From assembly GCA_016713125.1 (NCBI GenBank), contig JADJPT010000001.1, forward strand, positions 1 to 64,000: a DNA stretch of 64,000 nt, written 5' to 3'. The notes beneath the pieces were generated by a model. That model made no database searches and had not been told where the DNA came from. It saw nothing but the letters and a program-made list of their open reading frames with translations. The position numbers and the translations under genes are program-made. Origin of the DNA: Betaproteobacteria bacterium (GTDB lineage Bacteria > Pseudomonadota > Gammaproteobacteria > Burkholderiales > SG8-39). Numbering within the stretch: the first letter of the stretch is position 1; the number at the start of each line of letters is the position of its first letter. Shown one piece after another: positions 16,736-24,922 of this stretch.

Positions 16736-17695
16736 ATGCGGCGCGACGACTTTTCGCGCCGCCTGATGCGTGAGCATGTACTCACCTGCAACGACCTGAT
16801 CTATCCGGTGTTCGTGCTGGACGGCAAAAACCGCGTGGAGAAAGTGGCTTCCATGCCGGGCGTGGAGCGCATGAGTCTGGACCGGCTGCTGCCGGTGGCC
16901 GAGCAATGCCTGAAACTGCGTGTGCCGGTCATGGCCCTGTTCCCGGTGGTCGAGCAGAAGCTCAAGACCCTGGACGGGCGCGAGGCCCATAACCCCAAGG
17001 GTCTGGTGCCGCGCGTGGTGCGCGAACTGAAGAAGCGTTTTCCCGAACTCGGGGTAATGACCGATGTGGCGCTCGACCCCTACACCTCGCACGGCCAGGA
17101 CGGCGTGACGGACAAGACTGGTTACATCATCAACGACGTGACCCTGAAGGTTCTGGAGAAGCAGGCGCTCACGCAGGCCGAAGCCGGCGTGGATATCGTG
17201 GCACCCTCGGACATGATGGACGGACGCATCGGCGTGATCCGCGCCGCGCTGGAGAGCAAGGGCCACATCCACACCAGGATCATGGCCTACTCGGCGAAGT
17301 ACGCCTCCGCCTTCTACGGGCCGTTCCGCGACGCCGTGGGTTCAGCGGCCAACCTGGGCAAGGGCGACAAGAAGACCTACCAGATGGACCCGGCGAATTC
17401 GGACGAGGCGCTTTGGGAAGTCGGCATGGATCTGGCCGAGGGCGCCGACATGGTGATGGTCAAGCCCGGCATGCCCTACCTGGACATCGTGCGGCGCGTG
17501 AAGGACGAATTCCGCGCGCCGACCTACGTCTATCAGGTGTCCGGCGAGTACGCGATGCTGCGCGCCGCCATCGCCAAAGGCTGGCTGGCCGAGAGCGTGA
17601 TCATGGAATCGCTGATCGCGTTCAAGCGCGCCGGCGCCGACGGAATACTCACCTACTTCGCGCTGGAGGCGGCGCGCGCGATCGAGAAGGGCTAG
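16736..17695 (+). CDS. hemB: HemB, porphobilinogen synthase (delta-aminolevulinate dehydratase); normal N-terminus cut by a stop codon
   Basis: Joins two 5-aminolevulinate molecules to porphobilinogen in heme synthesis. From ATG 16736 the 319 residues keep the two active-site lysines (Lys188 in AYSAKYASAFYG, Lys243 in MVKPGMPY). The segment DVALDPYTSHGQDG lacks the zinc cysteines, so this is the magnesium-type enzyme. The true N-terminus appears to start upstream at ATG 16694 and reads MNTYGSFPAVRM, then TGA (16730-16732), then RMRRDDF in the same frame. Relatives have an Arg codon at the TGA site; CGA to TGA would be one transition. Translation may restart at ATG 16736, four bases after the stop, giving a protein without the N-terminal arm that helps assemble the octamer. 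Confidence 0.9.
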   Translation: MRRDDFSRRLMREHVLTCNDLIYPVFVLDGKNRVEKVASMPGVERMSLDRLLPVAEQCLKLRVPVMALFPVVEQKLKTLDGREAHNPKGLVPRVVRELKKRFPELGVMTDVALDPYTSHGQDGVTDKTGYIINDVTLKVLEKQALTQAEAGVDIVAPSDMMDGRIGVIRAALESKGHIHTRIMAYSAKYASAFYGPFRDAVGSAANLGKGDKKTYQMDPANSDEALWEVGMDLAEGADMVMVKPGMPYLDIVRRVKDEFRAPTYVYQVSGEYAMLRAAIAKGWLAESVIMESLIAFKRAGADGILTYFALEAARAIEKG

Positions 17696-19359
17696 AACTT
17701 CTCGGCACGCTCCAGCGTCTTCAGGAACGCATCGGCGTTCTGATAGCCGATCACGCGCAGCCCCTGGATTTCGGCGCCGTTGGCATCGAAGAACACGATG
17801 CCCGGCGGACCGAACAGGTGGAAGCGCTTGAGCAGCGCCTTGTGCTCTTCGGTGTTCGCGGTCACGTCGGCCTGCAGCAGGAGCATGCCCTCGAACTTCG
17901 CGCGCACCCGCGCATCGGTGAAGGTGAAGGCCTCCATCTCCTTGCAGGACACGCACCAGTCCGCATAGAAATCCAGCATCACCGGCCTGGCCGGTGCGCG
18001 CAGTCTTTCCTGCTGCAGCCTGTCCTGAAGTTGCGCGATCGAATCGACGCGCACGAAGGGCGTCGCGTGCACGCCGGGCGCGCCGGCCAGGCGCGCCACG
18101 GCCGGCGCCAGCAGCGGCCCGAGTACCGGCTATACGATCCACACCGCCACGCCCAGCAGCAGCACGCCGAAGAACACCTTCACCTTGTTCATCCAGACGC
18201 CGGCACGCGGCAACAGCGCGCCCTCGGACACGCCGACCACCAGCAGCGGCACCCCCATGCCCAGGGCCATGGCGAACAGGGCCGAACCGCCCATGGCCAC
18301 GTCGCGGGTCTGGCTGATGTAGAGCAGTGCTCCGGCCAGCGGCGCGGCCACGCAGGGGCTGACGATCACCGCCGAGAAACCGCCCATGGCGGCCACCGAC
18401 GCCACGCGCCCACCCTGCAGGCGGCCGTGTGCGGCGTGCAGCCGGTGGCGCAGGAAACCCGGCAACTGCAACTCGTAGACGCCGAACATGGACAGGGCCA
18501 GCAGCACGAAGACCAGCGCAAATGCCGACAGCACCCAGGCATTCTGCAGGGCGGAGGCGAGCATGGTGCCGGAGTAGGCCGCGGCGATGCCGGCCAGCGC
18601 GTAGACGACGGACATGCCCAGCACGTAGGCGCCGGACAGGATCAGCGCGCGCCGCTTGTCCAGGCGCCGACCTTCGCCGGCGATGATGCCGGACAGGATC
18701 GGGATCATGGGCAGCACGCAGGGCGTGAACGCCAGCAGCAGGCCGAAGCCGAAGAAGCTCACCAGCACCAGAGCGGCACTCTTCGATTCAAACAAGGCCG
18801 CAATGTCGAAATCGCTGGCCGAGCGCCTCAGGCGCGGGTCGGCCTGCACGCTGGACGGTCCCTGGCTCATCGAAGGAGCGCCCGAGGCCGAGGCGGAAGC
18901 CAGCATCACGCTGGCGGGCGTCTCCAGCGGGACGTAGCACACGCCTATGTCGGCGCAGCCCTGCGAAGTGACCAGCAGCTTGAGCGTCTGCGGCCCGGGG
19001 GAGGCCGCGTCGCGCTCCACGGGCAGGCGCACCACGACCTGCTTGCGATAGGTCTCGACCTCGCCGAAGAACTCGTCCTTCTTGCGCACGCCCGGCGGGA
19101 ACACGGGTTCACCCAGTTTGAGCCCCGCGGCCTGGCCGAGCTGCAGGCCGCCGGTGTCGAGCGCGAACTTGAACCGCTCGCGATACATGTAATAGCCCTC
19201 GGCGATCGCGAAGCTGACCTCCACGTTGCGCTCGTCCAGCGCGCGCACCGACATGCGGAAGGCTTTTTCCGGATCGAGCAGATCCTGGGCGCGCGCCGCC
19301 TGGGCGGCACCGAGCAGTCCGACGAGGCAGAGCAGCAGGGAGAACAGGATGCGGGTCAT
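17692..19359 (-). pseudogene. dsbD: dsbD (thiol:disulfide interchange protein), split by an in-frame TAG and shortened
   Basis: DsbD carries reducing power from cytoplasmic thioredoxin to the periplasm, including to the cytochrome c assembly path. The N-terminal part is normal: signal peptide MTRILFSLLLCLVGLLG, the alpha domain with Cys pair (TSQGCADIGVCYVP), and the membrane domain with Cys in FTPCVLPM and SPCVAAP. After AVWIV comes TAG at 18132-18130. The same frame continues without shift into the C-terminal thioredoxin domain (FYADWCVSCKEMEAF). Relatives have Ser at the TAG position and roughly 60 more residues (last helix and linker) before the thioredoxin domain. Its ATG overlaps the cutA stop by four bases. 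Confidence 0.84.
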
Positions 19360-19685
19360 CGTGAGGGGGAGGCCTGGGTTTCGGCGGCCACCCAGGCGAG
19401 ATACTCGGGCAAACCGGTCCCGACTGGGACAGCGAGGATTTCCGGAAGTTCGTAGGGATGGGCGGCGCGGATCGCCGCCTCGATCGCAGGATACGCCTCG
19501 GCCGTGGTCTTCGCGAGCAAGGGGACTTCCTCCTCGCTGTGCACGGCCCCCTGCCAGCGGTACACCGAGCGGCAGGGCGCGAGGATGCTCACGCAGGCGG
19601 CCAGGCGTGCCTCGATCAGCTTTTCCGCCAGCGCCTCGGCGCTGGCGCGATCGGGCAGGTTGGTGAACACCAGCAGCACGCTCAT
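19356..19685 (-). CDS. cutA: CutA, divalent-cation tolerance protein
   Basis: A 109-residue trimeric protein of the PII-like fold linked to copper tolerance; its exact role is unsettled. Family marks are VFTNLPDRASAEALAEKLIE at the N-terminus, RLAACVSI with Cys, YRWQG, EEEVPLLAKT and HPYELPEI. Four-base overlaps join it to the epimerase gene upstream and dsbD downstream. The cutA-dsbD pairing is also found in E. coli. Confidence 0.94.
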   Translation of the reverse strand: MSVLLVFTNLPDRASAEALAEKLIEARLAACVSILAPCRSVYRWQGAVHSEEEVPLLAKTTAEAYPAIEAAIRAAHPYELPEILAVPVGTGLPEYLAWVAAETQASPSR

Positions 19686-20557
19686 GCGGCGCCGCCTTTT
19701 GCAGCGGTTGCGGGCACACCCTGGTACACGGTGGGATACAGCAGTTGCACACCCAGTTCGCGTTTCATCTTCGCGTTCAGCAGTCTGCGCGATTCGCCCA
19801 TGAACGAGAGCAGCGCGGCCGGGATGCGCGCCTGCGCCTCGGCGCGGCGTATGCGCGGCGGGCGCGGCAGCCTATGGCGTTCGGCCACCAGGTCGAACCA
19901 GGCGCCCATGCGGATCTCGCTGTCGTCGCTGGCGTTGTAGATCCCGGCCGGCGCGGTGACGGCAAGCGCAGCCAGGCAGATCCGCGCCAGGTCCTCGGCG
20001 TGAATGTGGTTGGTGTACACATCGTCCTGATCGGCCAGCACCGGTGTGCCCTGCGCCAGGCGCGCCAGCGGCAGGCGGTCGGCGGCGTAGATGCCCGGCG
20101 CGCGCAGCACCACCACCGGCACGCCGCGCGCGGCCCCCCAGGCCAGCAGTTGCCGCTCGGCGTCGGCACGCCGCTGCGCCCGCTCGGTCTGCGGTTGCAC
20201 GGCGCGCGTTTCATCCACCAGCGCGCCCGCGCAATCGCCATACACACCGCTGGTGCCGATATAGACGAGGCGGCTTGGTAGAATCGGCCCCTGGTCGAGT
20301 GCGGCCAGCAGGTTCGCGGTGCGCGTATCGGTGGCGCCCGCGTTCTGCGGCGGCGCGCTGTGCAGCACGGCGGTTTGTGCGCCGACCCGCGCAGCCAGCC
20401 CGGCCAGGGTTTCCGGCCGGTCGAAGTCGAATCCGCTGGCGCGCGAGGCGCGAAACGTCTCGACGCCGCCGGGCAGCAGGGCTTCCAGGCGACGTGCGAT
20501 GTCACCGTGGCCTGCCAGGAGCAGGCGGCGCGGCGGTGTCTGCGGCGGTTCGATCAT
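19682..20557 (-). CDS. NAD(P)-dependent epimerase/dehydratase family protein (SDR-like)
   Basis: A 291-residue Rossmann-fold protein. The dinucleotide loop is LLLAGHGDIARRL (12-24), a relaxed version of the glycine motif; TSGVYGDCAG carries the catalytic-region Tyr, and HIHAEDLARI is the conserved late motif of NAD-dependent sugar epimerase relatives (YeeZ-like). The substrate is unknown. First gene of a three-gene overlapped group with cutA and dsbD, and divergent from the reductase at 20588 by 30 bases. Confidence 0.85.
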   Translation of the reverse strand: MIEPPQTPPRRLLLAGHGDIARRLEALLPGGVETFRASRASGFDFDRPETLAGLAARVGAQTAVLHSAPPQNAGATDTRTANLLAALDQGPILPSRLVYIGTSGVYGDCAGALVDETRAVQPQTERAQRRADAERQLLAWGAARGVPVVVLRAPGIYAADRLPLARLAQGTPVLADQDDVYTNHIHAEDLARICLAALAVTAPAGIYNASDDSEIRMGAWFDLVAERHRLPRPPRIRRAEAQARIPAALLSFMGESRRLLNAKMKRELGVQLLYPTVYQGVPATAAKGGAA

Positions 20558-20587
20558 CCCTCAATTGTACGAAGGTACGAAGGCACC

Positions 20588-21631
20588 ATGCATACCGTCA
20601 CGATTTCCCCGCAGGACAAGACCCAGGTCAGCCAGAGCTTCCAGGTGGAGGAAGGTGAAGCCATCCTTGCCGCGGCACTGCGCCAGAGCCTGGTGTTGCC
20701 GTACGGATGCAAGACCGGGGCCTGCGGATCCTGCAAGGGCAAGGTGCTGTCGGGCAGCGTCGACTACGGCACCTATCAGGAGAAGGCGCTGAGCGCGGCC
20801 GAGCGCGCCGAGGGCAAGGCGCTGTTCTGCCAGGCCAGACCGCTGACCGACGTGACCATCGAAGCGCGCCTGATCGGCGCCGGCGACATACAGATCAAGA
20901 CCCTGCCCTGCCGGGTGCAGAAGCTCGACAGGCTGACCGACGACGTGATGGTGATCCAGCTCAAGCTGCCGGCCTCGGAAAAGCTGAAGTTCTTCGCCGG
21001 CCAGTACCTCGAGTTCCTGCTGCGCGACGGCTCGCGGCGCAGCTTCTCGATGGCCAATGCGCCGCACGCCGGCGAGTTCGTCGAGATCCACGTGCGCCAC
21101 GTGCCCGGTGGCCAGTTCACCGACCACGTGTTCGGCAAGATGAAGGAGAAGGACATCCTGCGCTTCGAGGCGCCGCTGGGCACCTTCTTCCTGCGCGAGG
21201 AATCCGCCAAGCCGATCGTGTTCCTCGCCTCCGGCACCGGATTCGCGCCGATCAAGGCCATCGTCGAGCACATGATGGAAAAAGGCATCCGGCGGCCGGC
21301 CACGCTGTACTGGGGCGGGCGGCGCCCAGCCGACCTTTACATGCATGCGCTGGCCGAGTCGTGGGCCGCGCAGGGTGTGCTGAAGTACGTGCCGGTGATT
21401 TCGAATGCCCTGCCCGAGGACGGCTGGAACGGCCGCACGGGCTTCGTGCACCGCGCCGTGATGCAGGACTTTCCCGACCTTTCCGGCCACCAGGTGTATG
21501 CCTGCGGCGTGCCCATCATGGTCGACTCGGCACGCAGCGACTTCGTCGCCGAGTGCAAGCTGCCCGAGGACGAGTTCTACGCCGACAGCTTCACCACGGC
21601 CGCCGATCTCGCCTCCGCAGCTGCCGGCTGA
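20588..21631 (+). CDS. Ferredoxin-type NAD(P)H oxidoreductase (CDP-6-deoxy-delta-3,4-glucoseen reductase-like)
   Basis: A 347-residue single-chain reductase. Residues 1-95 form a plant-type 2Fe-2S domain with cysteines in YGCKTGACGSCKGK and LFCQ. Residues about 100-205 are the FAD domain (RSFSMANAP), and the C-terminal third binds NAD(P)H (ASGTGFAPIKAI, then a late CGVPIMV). Betaproteobacterial genomes usually carry such a gene near ubiquinone or heme genes, annotated as CDP-6-deoxyglucoseen reductase; the true electron acceptor is unknown. The start at ATG 20588 is where the ferredoxin fold begins. Confidence 0.9.
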   Translation: MHTVTISPQDKTQVSQSFQVEEGEAILAAALRQSLVLPYGCKTGACGSCKGKVLSGSVDYGTYQEKALSAAERAEGKALFCQARPLTDVTIEARLIGAGDIQIKTLPCRVQKLDRLTDDVMVIQLKLPASEKLKFFAGQYLEFLLRDGSRRSFSMANAPHAGEFVEIHVRHVPGGQFTDHVFGKMKEKDILRFEAPLGTFFLREESAKPIVFLASGTGFAPIKAIVEHMMEKGIRRPATLYWGGRRPADLYMHALAESWAAQGVLKYVPVISNALPEDGWNGRTGFVHRAVMQDFPDLSGHQVYACGVPIMVDSARSDFVAECKLPEDEFYADSFTTAADLASAAAG

Positions 21632-21675
21632 GCCCGGACGGTCCAGCGCTCAAGTTCGCGCAGCGGCGGCCGTAG

Positions 21676-21696
21676 AAACCGGGATCACCCCGGTTT
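21676..21696 (+). terminator. Hairpin between the reductase and the cyclic-nucleotide domain gene
   Basis: An eight-base perfect stem AAACCGGG (21676-21683) and CCCGGTTT (21689-21696) with a five-base loop. It lacks a T-run on either strand, so it may be a weak terminator or an mRNA processing hairpin. It precedes the next start codon by 15 bases. Confidence 0.4.
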
Positions 21697-21711
21697 CCCG
21701 GAGGAAACCCC

Positions 21712-22221
21712 ATGCACGCCGTAGCCGAAGCAGAGAGCCTGCGCGTCGCCGCCACCGGCAACGCCATTGTCGACATGCTGGACGAGGCGGAGTTGTTCGC
21801 CGGCTTCGCCTGGCCTGAACTCGAACTGATCGCGCGCCACGTCACCGCCTTGGAAGCCGACGCCGGCTGCACGCTGTTCGCCGAGGGCGCGCCGGGCGAC
21901 CGGCTGTACGTGCTGGTGCGCGGGCGCGTGCAGACCTGGAAGCAGGACGTGCTGCAGCCGCGCACCGTGATCGCCACCGACGGCGCGGGCAAGAGCCTGG
22001 GCGAGATGGCGCTGATCGACGGCGAGCCGCGCTCGGCCGCCTGCACGGTCCTGGCGCCCTCGCTGCTGCTCTCGCTCACGCGCGAGAGCTTCGAGCGGCT
22101 CGCGCGCGCGCATCCGGCCATCGCCTTTCGCGTGCTGATGCGCATTGCGCGGCTGATGAGCCGCAGGCTGCGCTCCACCAGCGGACGCCTGGCGGAGCAC
22201 CTGGGAAAGCTCGCGGGCTGA
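21712..22221 (+). CDS. Stand-alone cyclic nucleotide-binding domain protein
   Basis: A 169-residue protein consisting of one Crp/Fnr-type beta-roll domain (about 25-140: ELFAGFAWPELELIARHV, then EGAPGDRLYVLVRGRV, GKSLGEMALIDGEPRSA) and a C-terminal helix pair ending RLMSRRLRSTSGRL. The phosphate-binding cassette GEMALIDGEPRSA is well kept, so ligand binding is likely. There is no helix-turn-helix, so it is not a classical transcription factor. A possible regulatory subunit; its partner is unknown. Monocistronic by position. Confidence 0.85.
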   Translation: MHAVAEAESLRVAATGNAIVDMLDEAELFAGFAWPELELIARHVTALEADAGCTLFAEGAPGDRLYVLVRGRVQTWKQDVLQPRTVIATDGAGKSLGEMALIDGEPRSAACTVLAPSLLLSLTRESFERLARAHPAIAFRVLMRIARLMSRRLRSTSGRLAEHLGKLAG

Positions 22222-22245
22222 AGCGTGGCCGCGCGCGGTGCGACG

Positions 22246-22324
22246 TGCAATTCTTCGACTTTTATTCCGGAAAACCCAGATTCCATGCGGGTTTCCGGGC
22301 AGTTCATGTATCGGTAAAGATACA
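22246..22324 (-). repeat. Two-copy paired-hairpin element, copy A (after livF)
   Basis: A 79-base unit that aligns without gaps to 45307-45385, including 27 identical bases (22287-22313). The minus strand folds into TGTATC/GATACA (22307-22324) and a ten-pair hairpin CCGGAAA-CCC/GGGTTTCCGG with one bulged base. It begins 21 bases after the livF stop. The second copy has different stem bases but keeps pairing and the bulge. Confidence 0.65.
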
Positions 22325-22344
22325 CTCTCCCGTGAAAGTCGGGC

Positions 22345-23064
22345 TCACGACGTCTCCTCGCCCAGGTAGGCGGTACGCACCGCCGGATTGTCCAGGAGTT
22401 CGGTGGCGGGACCTGACAGCGTGATCGTCCCCGATTCCATCACGTAGCCGCGACCGGCCGCCTCCAGCGCCATGCGCGCGTTCTGCTCGACCAGCAGGAT
22501 GGTGACCCCCTCGGCGGCGATCTCGCGCACCACGGCGAAGATCTTCGCCACCATCAGCGGCGCCAGGCCCATGCTGGGCTCGTCGAGCAGCAGCAGCTTG
22601 GGCCGGCTCATCAGCGCGCGTCCCAGCGCGAGCATCTGCTGCTCGCCTCCGGACAAGGTGCCGGCCGACTGCGTGCGGCGTTCGGCCAAGCGCGGGAACA
22701 GCGCGAACATGCGCGCCAGGTCGCGCGCCACGGCGGCGCGATCCTCGCGTGCGAAGGCCCCCATGGCGAGATTCTCCTCCACGCTCAGCTGGCCGAAGAT
22801 GCCGCGTCCCTCGGGCACCAGGACCAGGCCGGCGCGCGCCAGACGGAAGGCCGGCAGCCCGCTGGCCGGTCCGCCCTGGTAATGCACGCTGCCCGCAGCC
22901 GCGGGCAACAATCCGCAGATCGCCTTCAGCGTGCTGGTCTTGCCGGCGCCGTTGGCGCCGATCAGGCACACCAGTTCGCCTTGGTCGACATGCAGGTCGA
23001 TTCCCTTCACGGCGCGTATGCCACCGTAATGCACCTGCAGGCCGCGAACTTCGAGGAGGCTCAC
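22345..23064 (-). CDS. livF: LivF, branched-chain amino acid ABC transporter ATPase
   Basis: A 239-residue ATPase. Walker A is GANGAGKT, the signature is LSGGEQQML and Walker B is LLLLDEPSMGL, the form typical of LivF. GTG 23064 is chosen as start because it overlaps the livG stop by four bases and the domain begins immediately (SLLEVRGLQVHYGG); the longer frame upstream is antisense-free but overlaps livG. Last gene of the liv operon; the paired-hairpin element follows its stop. Confidence 0.93.
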   Translation of the reverse strand: MSLLEVRGLQVHYGGIRAVKGIDLHVDQGELVCLIGANGAGKTSTLKAICGLLPAAAGSVHYQGGPASGLPAFRLARAGLVLVPEGRGIFGQLSVEENLAMGAFAREDRAAVARDLARMFALFPRLAERRTQSAGTLSGGEQQMLALGRALMSRPKLLLLDEPSMGLAPLMVAKIFAVVREIAAEGVTILLVEQNARMALEAAGRGYVMESGTITLSGPATELLDNPAVRTAYLGEETS

Positions 23065-23834
23065 GCCGGGGTGCCCAGGTAGGCTTCGATCACCTTCGGA
23101 TCCTTCTGCACCTGCGCCGGCAGACCCTCGGCGATCTTCTCGCCGTAGTCGAGCACCAGCACGCGGTCGCACACGCCCATCACCAGCTTCATGTCGTGTT
23201 CGATCAGCAGCACGGTGACGCCATCGGCGCGGATGCGCTCGATGAGTTTGCGCAGCGCTGCGGTTTCCGAGGCGTTCATGCCGGCGGCGGGTTCGTCCAG
23301 AGCGAGCAGGCGCGGCTCGGTGGCCATGGCGCGCGCGATCTCGAGGCGGCGCTGGTCGCCGTAGGGCAGGCTTCCCGCGGCGTCGTTGGCACGCGCGGCG
23401 ATGCCCACGTAGTCCAGCAACTCCAGCGCGCGGCGCTCGATGGCGGCCTCTTCGGCGCGCGTGGCGCGGTCGCGCAGCACTGCGCCCAGCACGCCGGCCG
23501 AAGTGCGTGCATGCCGGCCGATCATCACGTTCTCCAGCGCCGACAGGTTGGCGAACAGGCGAATGTTCTGGAAAGTGCGCGCGATCCCGGCGGCGGCCAC
23601 CTGATGGGGCTTGAGTCCCGCCAGCGGCCTGCCGTCGAAGTCGAAACCACCGGCGTCCGGCAGGTAGATGCCGGTCAGCAGGTTGAACAGGGTGGTCTTG
23701 CCGGCGCCGTTCGGGCCGATCAGCCCGTAGACCTCGCCGCGTCGTATCGTGAAGGACACGCCGGACAGGGCCTGCACGCCGCCGAAGCGCCGGCCCACGC
23801 CCTCGGCCCGCAGCAATTCGGGCGCCGCGCTCAA
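23061..23834 (-). CDS. livG: LivG, branched-chain amino acid ABC transporter ATPase
   Basis: A 257-residue ATPase with Walker A GPNGAGKT (38-45), the LivG-specific insertion GIARTFQNIRLF, signature SLPYGDQRRLEIARAMA and Walker B LLALDEPAAGMN. The C-terminus EAYLGTPA is typical of LivG. It overlaps livM and livF by four bases on each side. With LivF it powers uptake of leucine, isoleucine, valine or related amides. Confidence 0.94.
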   Translation of the reverse strand: MSAAPELLRAEGVGRRFGGVQALSGVSFTIRRGEVYGLIGPNGAGKTTLFNLLTGIYLPDAGGFDFDGRPLAGLKPHQVAAAGIARTFQNIRLFANLSALENVMIGRHARTSAGVLGAVLRDRATRAEEAAIERRALELLDYVGIAARANDAAGSLPYGDQRRLEIARAMATEPRLLALDEPAAGMNASETAALRKLIERIRADGVTVLLIEHDMKLVMGVCDRVLVLDYGEKIAEGLPAQVQKDPKVIEAYLGTPA

Positions 23835-24922
23835 GGCTTGATCTCCGCGAGTTCCCTCTTCCTGACCGCCGAGGGCAGCAGGCCGGCCGGCCGGAAGCGC
23901 ATGATCAGCACCAGCGCGAAGCCGAAGATCAGCATGCGAAGCACCTCGGGCTCGACGATCATCCTGCCGAACGCGGCCTTCTGCAGCGGCTCGACCGTGT
24001 AGCGCAGGAACTCGGGCACGAACGACAGCAGCAGCGCGCCCAGGATCACGCCCCCGACATTGCCCATGCCGCCCAGCACCACCATGGCAACCACCATGAT
24101 GGATTCGACCAGCACGAAACTTTCGGGCGAGATGAAGCCCTGGATGGCGGCGAACATGCCGCCGGCCACCCCGCCGAAGGAGGCGCCCATGGCGAAGGCC
24201 AGCAGCTTGATCTTCACCGTGTCGATGCCCATGGCGCGTGCCGCCGTCTCGTCCTCGCGCACCGCCTCCCAGGCGCGGCCGATGCGGGAATTCTGCAGGC
24301 GCAGCGTGATCACGATCACCAGCACCAGCACCGCGAGCAGCAGCCAGTAGTACTTCATCGGCCCGCTGATCATGACTCCGAGGATGCTTTCGTTCTGCGA
24401 GAAACTGAAGCCGCCGATTGAGAACGGCTCGATGCGCGCGATGCCCTGCGGCCCGTTGGTGATGTTCACCGGACGCGACAGGTTGTTCAGGAAGATGCGC
24501 ACGATCTCGCCGAAGCCCAGCGTGACGATGGCGAGATAGTCGCCGCGCAGCTTCAGCGTCGGCGCACCCAGCAGTACGCCGAACAGCGCGGCCACCAGCG
24601 CGCCGATCGGCAGGATCACCCAGAACGGCAGCGAGAGGCCGAAATGCGGGCTGGCCAGCAGCGCATAGACGTAGGCGCCCACCGCGTAGAAGGCGACGTA
24701 GCCCAGGTCGAGCAGGCCGGCGAAGCCGACCACGACGTTCAGGCCAAGCGCGAGCAGCGTGAACAGCAATGCGAGGTTGGTGATGCGCACCCAGGCCGTG
24801 CCGGCCTGCGTGATGGCGAACGGCAGCGCGATCAGCACCAGCGCAATGACCAGAACCGCAACCCGGCGCGCCGCCGGGCTGCTCCTCAGGCGCGCAACGA
24901 TGCCGCCGGCCTCGCCGCTCAC
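23831..24922 (-). CDS. livM: LivM, branched-chain amino acid ABC transporter permease
   Basis: A 363-residue permease with about nine helices. The family block LGLNVVVGFAGLLDLGYVAFYAVGAY lies near residues 58-83, and the ATPase-contact region contains EAVREDETAARAMGID. The start is GTG 24922, which overlaps the livH stop by four bases (GTGA); homology to LivM begins just after it. The open frame further upstream lies inside livH and is not used. Confidence 0.92.
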   Translation of the reverse strand: MSGEAGGIVARLRSSPAARRVAVLVIALVLIALPFAITQAGTAWVRITNLALLFTLLALGLNVVVGFAGLLDLGYVAFYAVGAYVYALLASPHFGLSLPFWVILPIGALVAALFGVLLGAPTLKLRGDYLAIVTLGFGEIVRIFLNNLSRPVNITNGPQGIARIEPFSIGGFSFSQNESILGVMISGPMKYYWLLLAVLVLVIVITLRLQNSRIGRAWEAVREDETAARAMGIDTVKIKLLAFAMGASFGGVAGGMFAAIQGFISPESFVLVESIMVVAMVVLGGMGNVGGVILGALLLSFVPEFLRYTVEPLQKAAFGRMIVEPEVLRMLIFGFALVLIMRFRPAGLLPSAVRKRELAEIKP

